From NCBI GenBank assembly GCA_048058975.1, contig JBLLNP010000001.1, positions 62,001 through 126,000 of the forward strand: a DNA stretch of 64,000 bases, given 5' to 3'. Positions 7,353 to 15,943 of this stretch are shown here, in pieces. The position numbers and the translations under genes are program-made. Within the stretch, counting starts at the first letter, position 1. Each line of letters starts with the position of its first letter. This DNA is from RHLJ01 sp048058975 (GTDB lineage Bacteria > Bacteroidota > Rhodothermia > Balneolales > Balneolaceae). Under the pieces are notes generated by a model, which searched no databases, had not been told where the DNA came from, and saw nothing but the letters and a program-made list of their open reading frames with translations.

Positions 7353-9836
7353 ATGCAACGTTTTTTATTTCTTTTAGGGCTCACGTTTTTTTTAGGCAAC
7401 ATCACCGGCAATGCACAACAAACAATCAGCGGAAAGATTGTGGATGCAGAAACCAATGAGCCTCTGGCTGCAGCCCACGTCATTATAAAAGGAACCTATA
7501 AAGGAACCATTGCTAATGCAGATGGGGAATACACGCTCAAGGTAAACAGCTTCCCGGCAACCATAGTGGTTCGTTTCCTTGGCTACGAAAGTCAGGAAAA
7601 GGAAATTGACGCTACCCACGAGGGTCCGCTCGATTTTATCATGAAAGAAGCTTTTCTGGAACTGGGAGAAATCACGGTAACGGGAGAAGATCCCGCCATA
7701 TCCATCATGAAAGAGGTGATCCGCCGAAAACAAATTTGGCGAGCAAACCTGAATACCTACCAGGTTGATGCCTATACCCGACAACAGATTTTGAAAGACA
7801 CAACCATCGTTTCTATTACCGAAAGTATTTCCGAAGCTTTTTGGGACAGGGAACGGGGGAATAGAGAGGTGCTTAAATCAAAGCGCCAAACCGCCAATAT
7901 TGAAGGAAGTGATAATTTTGCCGGGGTGAGTTATCTCCCCAATTTCTATGATGACAATCTGGATATCGTGGAATTTGATGTAGTGGGTGTTACCCATCCC
8001 GATGCACTGAAATATTATAACTTCGAGTTGGTCGATTTCACTAAAATCGATGACAATGTAGTTTTCGAGATAGAAGTCACCTCTAAAAGAAAGCTCCAGC
8101 CGCTTTTTGAGGGAACCATTTATGTGCTTGATCTGGAATACGCTCTGATTTCCGTCCGCCTGAAACCAAATTCTGTGATCGTGTTTCCACCTCCTATCCA
8201 GGAATTCAATATGTACTACGAACAACAGTTCAGCAACTTTGGAGGAGATTACTGGCTTCCTGTGGATTTCCGGATGGAAGGTATGATTGAAATAGGGGTG
8301 CCGGGATTGCGTTTCCCGCCAATTGGGTTCAGCCAGATTTCAAAACTCAGCGATTATGAAGTAAATACAGAGCTACCGGATTCTTTATATAAGAATTATA
8401 ACTGGATCACCGTGGACTCTACCACAATCGGTAAATCCGATTCCCTGTTTGTAAATACCATCGATGTAGTCCCTCTTTCAGAAAAAGAAGAATACGCCTA
8501 TCAAACAGTACGCTGTAATACCAGTTTGGAGCAAGAATTTCGGCCCAAGGGGTTTTTGGCTCGATTTATAGATTTTGATGAGGAGGAGGATGGCGAAACC
8601 GGGAATTGTGTAGAAGAAGAAGTAAAATCAGACTCAACAGTTTCCGGCCGTACAGTAAAAGTAAGGACCAGAAAAGAGCCTTCCGCATTCAGTAAATTTA
8701 CCAATCATCTTGGTGTAGAAGCCCGGTATAACCGTGTGGATGCTGTTTTTGCAGGAATAAAGCATGAAGATCGTTTTGCGGATCGGAGAGTGCGAACCAC
8801 TACTAAGCTGGGATATAGTCTGGGTTACGGAGAAGGTACACTGGATGGACTGAATTATGGCTTTGATGTTTCCTGGTGGCCGTTGGTTAAAACCAGGAGG
8901 TTTGCCCTCCAGGCAGGATTTCATGGTAAAACCGACACCCGTTATCAGTCCGATTTATATGGAATGGTACTTTCTAGCGGAATGCCTTTGTTTGGCTACG
9001 ACGATTATTTCGATTATTACCGGCGCGATGGAGTGTACGCGGGAGCACGTTTCCGGCCAAGACAGCTATGGAGAAATACCTTTTCATTGATATACAGGCT
9101 GGAAGAGCACAGCTCTATTGACTATAAAACCAGCTATGATTTGGCAGCAAGTTCAAATATCCAGCGCCTCAATCCCCCGATAAATGAAGGGACATTAAGC
9201 TCAGTAGAATTGAAGTTGGAACGAGGAGAGGGGAAAGAGGCTCTTGGAGTAATAGAAGCAGACAACGTTTCTTTAAGCATCGAACAATCTGCCAAAGTAA
9301 TGGGCAGTGACTGGGACTTCACCCGGTTCAAAGTAGATTTTTATCATCGTTTTACCACCTTTTATAAGCGAAGGTTCATTCCAAACGCTCTTGATATTCG
9401 TATAAATGCAGGTACTTATTTAGGAGACTTACCCGTTCAACGTAATGGAACCGTAGATGCTGCTTTTGGATATTTCACACCCTTTGGTGGGTTCAAGTCC
9501 AAGCGGTATATCCCGTATGAAGGCGCGAGCTATGTGGCCCTTAATGCAGAGCATAATTTCCGCTCTGTTCCATTAGAAGCTTTGGGTTGGAGAGGAGCTG
9601 CAAAATCGGGTCTGAGTATTATTACTTTTGGTGGAATCGGAAGAACCTGGCTTTCTGGTAATCAACAGGAGTTCTTTAACACCAACCTTGGATACCTTCC
9701 CGCTAATGCAAAAGACTGGCATTCTGAAGTAGGCATTTCACTCAGTAATATATTCAGCCTCTTCAGAATTGATCTGGCGTACCGAATTGATGAGCCCGGT
9801 TTTTATCCGGGTGTGGCTCTGGCAAGATTATTCTAA
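7353..9836 (+). CDS. DUF5686 / CarboxypepD-regulatory-like outer-membrane protein
   Basis: An 827-residue exported protein. Residues 1-21 are a Sec signal peptide ending in NAQQ. Residues 22-105 form a carboxypeptidase-regulatory-like beta-sandwich (ISGKIVDAETNEPLAAAHV, a typical Bacteroidota start). The remainder matches the large DUF5686 type: a middle region with SIMKEVIRRK, then a long beta-strand-rich segment consistent with an outer-membrane barrel and ending in an aromatic residue (ARLF). No TonB plug is evident, so it is not called a TonB receptor. The biochemical role of DUF5686 proteins is not established. It stands alone, with a terminator right after the stop. The ATG at 7353 fits the signal peptide. 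Confidence 0.85.
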   Translation: MQRFLFLLGLTFFLGNITGNAQQTISGKIVDAETNEPLAAAHVIIKGTYKGTIANADGEYTLKVNSFPATIVVRFLGYESQEKEIDATHEGPLDFIMKEAFLELGEITVTGEDPAISIMKEVIRRKQIWRANLNTYQVDAYTRQQILKDTTIVSITESISEAFWDRERGNREVLKSKRQTANIEGSDNFAGVSYLPNFYDDNLDIVEFDVVGVTHPDALKYYNFELVDFTKIDDNVVFEIEVTSKRKLQPLFEGTIYVLDLEYALISVRLKPNSVIVFPPPIQEFNMYYEQQFSNFGGDYWLPVDFRMEGMIEIGVPGLRFPPIGFSQISKLSDYEVNTELPDSLYKNYNWITVDSTTIGKSDSLFVNTIDVVPLSEKEEYAYQTVRCNTSLEQEFRPKGFLARFIDFDEEEDGETGNCVEEEVKSDSTVSGRTVKVRTRKEPSAFSKFTNHLGVEARYNRVDAVFAGIKHEDRFADRRVRTTTKLGYSLGYGEGTLDGLNYGFDVSWWPLVKTRRFALQAGFHGKTDTRYQSDLYGMVLSSGMPLFGYDDYFDYYRRDGVYAGARFRPRQLWRNTFSLIYRLEEHSSIDYKTSYDLAASSNIQRLNPPINEGTLSSVELKLERGEGKEALGVIEADNVSLSIEQSAKVMGSDWDFTRFKVDFYHRFTTFYKRRFIPNALDIRINAGTYLGDLPVQRNGTVDAAFGYFTPFGGFKSKRYIPYEGASYVALNAEHNFRSVPLEALGWRGAAKSGLSIITFGGIGRTWLSGNQQEFFNTNLGYLPANAKDWHSEVGISLSNIFSLFRIDLAYRIDEPGFYPGVALARLF

Positions 9837-9854
9837 CCAAACTAAGGAGCATAA

Positions 9855-9884
9855 AAAAAGGCGAATCAATGGATTCGCCTTTTT
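9855..9884. terminator. Bidirectional terminator between convergent genes
   Basis: A perfect 13-bp inverted repeat: AAAAAGGCGAATC on the left arm, a short AATG loop, and GATTCGCCTTTTT on the right arm. With A-rich and T-rich flanks it can terminate the DUF5686 gene on the plus strand and the OmpA gene on the minus strand, which converge here. Confidence 0.9.
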
Positions 9885-9906
9885 AATTTCATCAAGGATG
9901 TATGAA

Positions 9907-10854
9907 TTACATGCCAGGGCTGTACTTAAGGGTACTGATTGGATGTGATTCAGCACGTCTGTTTTTCTCACAGCCGTCGTTATCTTCTTTTTCTGATTCT
10001 GAACACTCTACAGGAGCTTTACCAAGTCCTCTTGATTCGATTCGGTCTTCAGATATACCGTTGTCAGTATAGAACTTAACAACAGCAGCAGCACGACGAA
10101 GGCTCAAACGTAAGTTGTATTGATCGCCACCAACATGGTCAGTGTAAGCATCAACACGCACTTTAAATGCAGGAGCGTTTTGCAGAAGCTCAACGTTGTC
10201 AGCAAGTGCTTGTGCAGCTGCGTCAGAAATGTTAGAACGGTCGAATGCGAAGTTTACAGTACTAAATGCATTCATAGCAAGATATACAGGATCGTCGCCA
10301 TTTAGAGGATTTGTTCCCATATCAAGTTCTTGTCCATCAGTGAATCCATCACCGTCAGAATCTGCATTTGTAGGATCAGTTCCGTTTGCAATTTCATCTA
10401 CATCTGATACACCGTCGCCATCAGCATCGCCATCAGCATCATTAGGATCAGTTTTGTATGTCATGATCTCATCATAATCAGAAAGGCCATCACCATCACT
10501 ATCGGTATTGTTAGGATTGGTATTGTAAGAATTTACTTCGTCACCGTCAGAAAGGCCGTCGCCATCAGAGTCGGAATTATTTGGGTCAGTATTGTATTCA
10601 TTTACTTCTTCACCATCAGTTAGACCGTCGCCGTCAGAATCAGCAGAAAGAGGATCTGTTTCTGTTTCGTAGATTTCCTGATAATCGTTAAGGCCGTCGC
10701 TGTCAGTATCGAGTGTCCTCAATGTTTCTTCATCCAGAGACATCAAATAATCCAGAGTACGTTCTGGTGCTGGAAGCAATTCCTTTGGAGCACAATTGCT
10801 TATAACGAAAGCAATTGTAAGCATGAAGAGTGTGAGCTTGGAATATTTCATCAT
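9907..10854 (-). CDS. OmpA-family lipoprotein with thrombospondin type-3-like repeats
   Basis: A 315-residue protein. The N-terminus is a lipoprotein signal with lipobox ISNC, so the mature form is probably tethered to the outer membrane by Cys21 or so. Residues ~48-190 hold six or more Asp-rich repeats of the DSDGDGLTDGEE type, which bind calcium and are rigid in thrombospondin type-3 modules. Residues ~195-305 are an OmpA C-terminal domain (FAFDRSNISDAA, then YNLRLSLRRAAAV and KNRRAE), which binds peptidoglycan diaminopimelate in the periplasm. The likely role is anchoring the outer membrane to the wall. The repeat region is also repetitive at DNA level and could vary in copy number. Either ATG of the tandem pair at 10854/10851 could be the start. 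Confidence 0.92.
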   Translation of the reverse strand: MMKYSKLTLFMLTIAFVISNCAPKELLPAPERTLDYLMSLDEETLRTLDTDSDGLNDYQEIYETETDPLSADSDGDGLTDGEEVNEYNTDPNNSDSDGDGLSDGDEVNSYNTNPNNTDSDGDGLSDYDEIMTYKTDPNDADGDADGDGVSDVDEIANGTDPTNADSDGDGFTDGQELDMGTNPLNGDDPVYLAMNAFSTVNFAFDRSNISDAAAQALADNVELLQNAPAFKVRVDAYTDHVGGDQYNLRLSLRRAAAVVKFYTDNGISEDRIESRGLGKAPVECSESEKEDNDGCEKNRRAESHPISTLKYSPGM

Positions 10855-11017
10855 GGTTTTATTGGATTGATATTAATTTTTTTAATTGAGTTTAAAATAG
10901 TGGTTTGCTATCGAATTAAAAAAGATTCTTTAGTTGTAAAAGTAATGAACTTTGAACAAAAAATATGTAGTTGGTAGTGATAGCTACTACATATTTTTTT
11001 ATCTTCAACTTCTTAAT

Positions 11018-11091
11018 GGGGCTATAGCTCAGCTGGCTAGAGCGTCGCGCTGGCAGCGCGAAGGTCTGGGGTTCGAATCCCCATAGCTCCA
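11018..11091 (+). tRNA. tRNA-Ala (anticodon GGC)
   Basis: A 74-base cloverleaf: acceptor GGGGCTA/TAGCTCC with discriminator A, a D arm with AGCTCAGCTGG, an anticodon arm with loop CTGGCAG (anticodon GGC), and a T arm with GGTTCGAATCC. CCA is not encoded. A strong terminator follows within two bases. Confidence 0.97.
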
Positions 11092-11092
11092 C

Positions 11093-11127
11093 AAAAGCCT
11101 TTAATAATACTGTTAAAGGCTTTTTTT
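11093..11127 (+). terminator. Terminator of tRNA-Ala
   Basis: The 12-bp stem AAAAGCCTTTAA (11093-11104) / TTAAAGGCTTTT (11113-11124) has an 8-base loop and continues into a T run. It begins two bases after the tRNA 3' end. Confidence 0.9.
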
Positions 11128-11203
11128 GATTGATCAATTCTAATTGTTTGTAAGCAAACATCGTCTCATATTATCTATTCGTTTAACAAATTGCGAGGTA
11201 AGT

Positions 11204-12400
11204 ATGAAAAAATCAGTTTGGTGTACAACCATTTTTCTTTCACTCTTAGTTTCAAGCTATATTTTTGTTCCCGCAAAAAGTGTTTTTGCTCAATCAGAAA
11301 TACTAACGTTGGATATTAATTTGAGTCCTGCGTTGGAAAATGCGCAGGTATTAGGGCTCACAAGTCTTGGGGTAGATAATAAAGGAAGCGGCCCGGTTTT
11401 GTTTTCGGGATCTCTGGTAAATAATACAGACCAGAAATTGAATAACCTTTTCTTTGAGTTTTTGCTACAAGCGGGAAAAGTCGGGGTGCTTGCACATGTA
11501 ACTCAACAGGCTGCTTATCCATTTTCTTTAGAGCCAAGACAGGTTGTTTTTGGTGATAACAATGACATCGAGAACGAACAACTTCCCGGAATTGATGATA
11601 AAATGCAGTTTGATGGTGGTTTAACCCCCGAAGGTGAGGATTTTGTTGAGAGCCTGGGAGGATCAACCACTCTCCCAACGGATATTTATACGTTTACAGT
11701 TACGATTTATCAGGTTACCAATGAACTCGGTAAAGAAGTTCTGGCTACCCAAACCATTGAATTAGGAGGTAGTGATGATGGCGCTATTGTTGATGAAAAA
11801 ACGATTCTTCTAAAAACTCCCGGTGATATTATCGGCGCGGAGGTTAATATTACTAATCCGTTTCCTCAGTTTAGCTGGGAAGGTGAAGCTGCTAACACAT
11901 ACCGTGTGGTTGTGGTACGGGCGAATGGACAAGATAGCCCTGAATCATTAATCGAAACTGCGAAAAGCTCTGCTCCAACAAACGAAGCAGGCTCTTTACA
12001 ACAATTTGAAAACCTCGATTTAACTCTTGAAGGAAATACACTTCAATATCCTTCTTCGGGTGTACAGCCTCTCACTGCCGGACAAACCTACTATTGGCAG
12101 GTAAGTACTGAAATTCAAACTGCCATTGGAACAGAAGAACTAACTTCTGAACTTTGGTCATTTAAATTAGCTTCCCCAAGCGACAATACCACCTTGGTAG
12201 AAATTGATCAGGACGCGTTTGATGCACTTATTGCCCTAATCGGGGAAGAAGAATTCGCTAGTCTTACCGAAAGTGGATATTCATTCGAGAGCATTGAAGT
12301 AAACAATCAAATAATAACTGGTGCAACGGCATTACAATTGCTCGCTGAAATCATTCAGAAAATAGACGACGGGGAAATAATACTTAATAATTCTAATTGA
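11204..12400 (+). CDS. Exported protein of unknown function, first gene of the FecR-CHASE2 cyclase operon
   Basis: Start chosen at the ATG at 11204 (398 residues), because a Sec signal peptide begins there (MKKSVWCTT to VFAQ) and GAGG lies about seven bases upstream; the longer frame from 11144 adds an unlikely leader. Residues 30-190 are beta-rich and may form an immunoglobulin-like domain (FSGSLVNNTDQKLNNLFFEF). Residues ~215-330 look like a fibronectin-III-type fold (FPQFSWEGEAANTYRVVV, then LTAGQTYYWQV). The acidic C-terminus has no recognisable motif. The eight-base gap to the FecR gene suggests cotranscription with the FecR protein, the barrel and the cyclase, and therefore an envelope or periplasmic role in that signalling unit. 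I do not recognise a family. Confidence 0.8.
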   Translation: MKKSVWCTTIFLSLLVSSYIFVPAKSVFAQSEILTLDINLSPALENAQVLGLTSLGVDNKGSGPVLFSGSLVNNTDQKLNNLFFEFLLQAGKVGVLAHVTQQAAYPFSLEPRQVVFGDNNDIENEQLPGIDDKMQFDGGLTPEGEDFVESLGGSTTLPTDIYTFTVTIYQVTNELGKEVLATQTIELGGSDDGAIVDEKTILLKTPGDIIGAEVNITNPFPQFSWEGEAANTYRVVVVRANGQDSPESLIETAKSSAPTNEAGSLQQFENLDLTLEGNTLQYPSSGVQPLTAGQTYYWQVSTEIQTAIGTEELTSELWSFKLASPSDNTTLVEIDQDAFDALIALIGEEEFASLTESGYSFESIEVNNQIITGATALQLLAEIIQKIDDGEIILNNSN

Positions 12401-12408
12401 GGGACATC

Positions 12409-13152
12409 ATGAAAAAGTTAACATCAATAGCAGTATCATTGATTTTAGCCATTGTTTTGGGGTCTATGTTGGCAAGTGACCTGTATATTCCCATTGAAGA
12501 GGAACAGGAACGCCCTTTGGCTATTGTAAGACGGTTTAAACCGCAGGTAGAGCTTGCATCAGGTGATAAAGAATTTGTTCTGGATCTTACACAGAACCTT
12601 GGAGAGCGGCTTTTTAATGGAGACACACTATCAACCGATAAAGACGGGTATGCATTGGTTGTATTTATGGACAATACAGTTGCTAAAGTTAAGCCGGAAT
12701 CTATGTTGATTGTTCAAGGAGAAAGCCTTGCAGATTCAAAAATATCAAATCGTAGAATAAGCTTAGAGAATGGAGAGGTTTTTATGGAGGTTGAACCACT
12801 GGGTTCAGGAACATTCGAAGTAGCAACCTCACGATCGCTCGCTTCAGTAAAAGGCACACGTTTTGGCACCAGGGCCTATGGTTATGTTTGGGTTCAGGAA
12901 GGCCAGGTAGATGTCACAGCTACCAACTCGGGTCAAACGATATCATTATTCGAGAAAATGTTCGCCTCTGTAGATAACACAGGTAGTACAATTCAATCAG
13001 GTACCCTAACAAACGAAGAATTGTCAAATCTGGACGAAGGTTTTGATGAATTGGATGAGGAACTGATAGAACGTACCATTATTCTCAAATTCAGAGATGC
13101 AAATGGCCAGATCAGGGAAATTCCTGTAAATATCTTTGAAAAGGGAAATTAA
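12409..13152 (+). CDS. FecR-domain exported protein
   Basis: A 247-residue protein. The ATG at 12409 follows GAGGG at a good distance and opens a hydrophobic signal sequence (residues 3-24). Residues ~55-160 are a FecR domain: GDTLSTDKDGYALVVFMDNTVAKVKPES, then SLENGEVFMEVEP and FEVATSRSLASVKGTRF, ending in WVQEGQVDVT. FecR domains outside iron sigma regulators commonly sit in the periplasm and are often encoded beside CHASE2 proteins, which is the case here. No anti-sigma N-terminal region or sigma factor gene is present, so this is not a FecIR system. The acidic C-terminal tail is unassigned. It is probably part of a periplasmic sensing complex with the neighbouring cyclase; this is inference from synteny. 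Confidence 0.88.
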   Translation: MKKLTSIAVSLILAIVLGSMLASDLYIPIEEEQERPLAIVRRFKPQVELASGDKEFVLDLTQNLGERLFNGDTLSTDKDGYALVVFMDNTVAKVKPESMLIVQGESLADSKISNRRISLENGEVFMEVEPLGSGTFEVATSRSLASVKGTRFGTRAYGYVWVQEGQVDVTATNSGQTISLFEKMFASVDNTGSTIQSGTLTNEELSNLDEGFDELDEELIERTIILKFRDANGQIREIPVNIFEKGN

Positions 13153-13220
13153 TACACGTTCTTTGGGTGATTGGAAGGATTGTGTACCTTCCGACTATAC
13201 TTTAGTTAAAAACTGATAAC

Positions 13221-15940
13221 ATGAAGAAAGGGGTGCTAAGTGCAGCATTAGCTTTTTGTTGGGTTATGCTAAGCTCACAGGTTACTATCGCACAGTTTAC
13301 GGTACAACATCAGCAGCCAACGGTATTAAACCGTAACAGCATAAATACGCTGGAGTTTTTTGTTTCAGGGATTAATGAGAATGATATTCTTCAGGCACTA
13401 CTTTTCTTTAAAAACGAAGGTGATCTGGGTTATTCGCAAAAAGAAATCGGGTATCAGAACGGGGTATTTACAGCAGTTTTAGCACCTGAAGAGCTGCAGG
13501 AACAAGATTTGAATATTATTTCCAACTTAGCCTGAGGAATCAGGATCAGGACGCATTCTTTCCTGAAAACCTGCCCGCTGAAAACCCGGTACAGGTAGAT
13601 ATTGTGGAAGGCGCAGAAGAGGAAGCGCTACCCAAGGCTGAGGGAATTGATTTCTCAGTGCTGTCTCCAAGGCCCGGTATTGGCTTAGCTCAGAATGATG
13701 TTTACATTGCTGTAGCTCTTTTTTATGATATCAATGAAATTGAGCCGGGGGAGTTTCAACTGCTCATAAATGGTCGGGATGTAACAGCGTTGGCTGATAC
13801 TTCCGATTATTTCATTTAGTACGTTCCAAAAGGATTACCTCAAGGGGGATATTTGGTCCAACTGAATTATGTCGCCTCTGGCACAACTTATGGGGTCGTT
13901 TCCTGGAATTTTAAGGTTGTTGATCCACGTAAAGCATCTTATCAGGGACTCACTCCTCGCCTAATACCAACCGGAAGGGTAGAGCTAACCGCCAGAAACC
14001 AGACAATTTCAGGGGATTTGAATAATGCTTACACAGGGAGATCATTTATTAATGGTTCGTATGGGTTATTTAAATACTCAGCGAACGCATTTATTACGTC
14101 TCAGGAATCAAATCGGCTTCAGCCGCAAAACAGGTTTGGGGTAAAACTTAGCTTTGGAAAATGGTGGAATTTCGAAGCGGGGCATGTTTTCCCTACACTA
14201 AGTAAGTTTACTATTACCGGAAGAAGAATGTATGGTATTAATACCTCTCTTCATGTGCTATGGGATGTGATTAATGTTCAGTTTATTTATGGTGAACTTG
14301 GTAGAAAAGTAACCAACTTATATTCAAGTGTTCAGGTTGATACAGTGATTGCGGGTGGAATTCCACAGGATACAACCTATACGTTAGGCTATGAAGAATC
14401 GGGAAGAGGAACGTTTGCCAGAAAAATAATCGGCGGTCGGGTTGGGCTTGGTAACCCAAGGAAATTTCAGTTTGGAGTTCAGGCAATGAAAGTAGAAGAC
14501 GATACTACTTCAATATTTAATATTATAGATTACACTGATCTGCAGACAGCTCCACAGTTGTTAAGTGGCCTTACTTTTGAAGATCAGGTGAAGCTTCAAC
14601 AAAACCCGGATTTGTTAAGAGTTCAGGGAGGAAGTCCCCGGCCTAAAGGAAATTTTGTAGCTGGTGTTGATTTGGGTTTCAGGTTGGCCAACAATAAAAT
14701 CAGGTTTAGAACCGAAACAGTTGCCAGTGCACTGAACAACGATATTTATGGAGGGCCTCTTGATTCGCTCAGAGCTGCAGATATAGGTTTCGAGGGCCTT
14801 GAGCAATCTGATTTGGATATCTTAACAAGCTTAGCTCAGTTTATTATTGTTAATGAGAACATGAGTGTAATACCGATTCGTGTTAAAGGATTTGGAACAG
14901 ATTCGAGCGAGGCAGAAGCCTTTTTTCCAACAGGAATATTAGGGTCAGAGACAGAGCTTTCGGTTGTATATCCGAAAAATACGTTAACGGTTCAATACAG
15001 ATGGGTTGGGCCGGAGTTTGTTTCCTTGGCTAATTCAACTATAAGAAAAGATATTGCCGGTTTTACTATTTCTGATCGGTTCAGGTTATTACAAAATCAG
15101 CTATATGTAACGCTTGGGCTTGAAGCTTTAAATGATAATGTGACAAACTCTAAAGAAGCTACTACAAACACCTTATCATACCGCAGTAATGTAAGTTGGT
15201 ATCCCATTAAAAGTAATTTACCTAAGGTAAGCGTTGGATTCCGGTACCGAACCCGTGAAAATGGAGTTGTACGATTTAATAGCGAAGTACCCGCCGGACT
15301 TGAAACCTCCGCGGTTCAGAACTTGACCATTGTAGATGGAGACACTTTAACTACCACAGTTCCAAGAAGTAACAATACGCTAAATCTTAGCTTTTCTGTG
15401 ACTCAACAATTTCGCCTGGCAGAAATGGTTCATGATGCAACGGTCAATATTTCTACATTGAATACAAAAGACGACGTATTCGCATACGGAGACGCTAAAA
15501 ATGCCTCGGTTTCTTTCAATGTAGGTACCCGTTTTGAGACTATGCCGCTTAGAACACAATTAGGTCTTACTTTCAATAAAACGCAATCGGGTAATGGCCA
15601 GTTAGATATAGATATTTTCGGTATGTATGCAGGAGGTAGTTACTTTATGCTGGATGGTAAGCTAATATTAACCAGCAGGCTCGCATTTACCAGCAACGAT
15701 TCAAAAACCCGGTCACTATCTATTGCAAATGGAGAAGACTCAAATTTCTTTAATGACTATTACATACTAAGCGCAGAACAAAACGCCTCCAATTTTGGAA
15801 CCTATGTATTTATTGCCGGCGCGGAATACCGGCTTGATAATAATCACTCCTTTCTTTTTGACTCAAACTTTACGAACGTAACGGGAGTAAATTCAATTAA
15901 TGATCGTGTTATTCAATTACGGTACATTTATCGGTTCTAA
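13221..15940 (+). pseudogene. Disrupted gene for a large exported beta-barrel protein
   Basis: Three reading-frame pieces read as one protein of ~905 residues. The first (13221-13535) has a signal peptide ending in TIAQ. Coding sense then shifts frame near 13505-13560: the new frame gives LSLRNQDQDAF, then PENLPAENP. It continues as far as an in-frame TAG at 13817-13819, within DTSDYFI-stop-YVPKGLPQGGY, and then runs open to 15940. The final part is rich in alternating amphipathic strands and ends in YIYRF, as in outer-membrane barrels. The coding sense is well kept on both sides of each lesion, so the damage is recent or is sequence error. It is a member of the FecR-CHASE2 cyclase operon: the cyclase gene starts three bases after its stop. 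If the lesions are real, the outer-membrane part of the system is lost. Confidence 0.85.
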
Positions 15941-15943
15941 GGC

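Noticed and set aside
10120..10477. Plus-strand frames opposite the OmpA gene
   Set aside because: They come from the Asp-rich repeats read on the other strand and give low-complexity Ser/Pro sequence.
12409..13152. FecR anti-sigma regulator of iron uptake
   Set aside because: No sigma factor gene adjoins it, and the protein has a signal peptide and sits with a CHASE2 cyclase instead.
13604..13819. Separate 71-residue gene starting with GTG
   Set aside because: It is the middle piece of the same disrupted gene and has no sense as a separate protein.
13853..15940. Independent gene of 695 residues starting at a TTG at 13853
   Set aside because: It continues, in the same frame, the protein interrupted by TAG at 13817 and lacks a signal peptide or a start site; it is reported as part of one disrupted gene.
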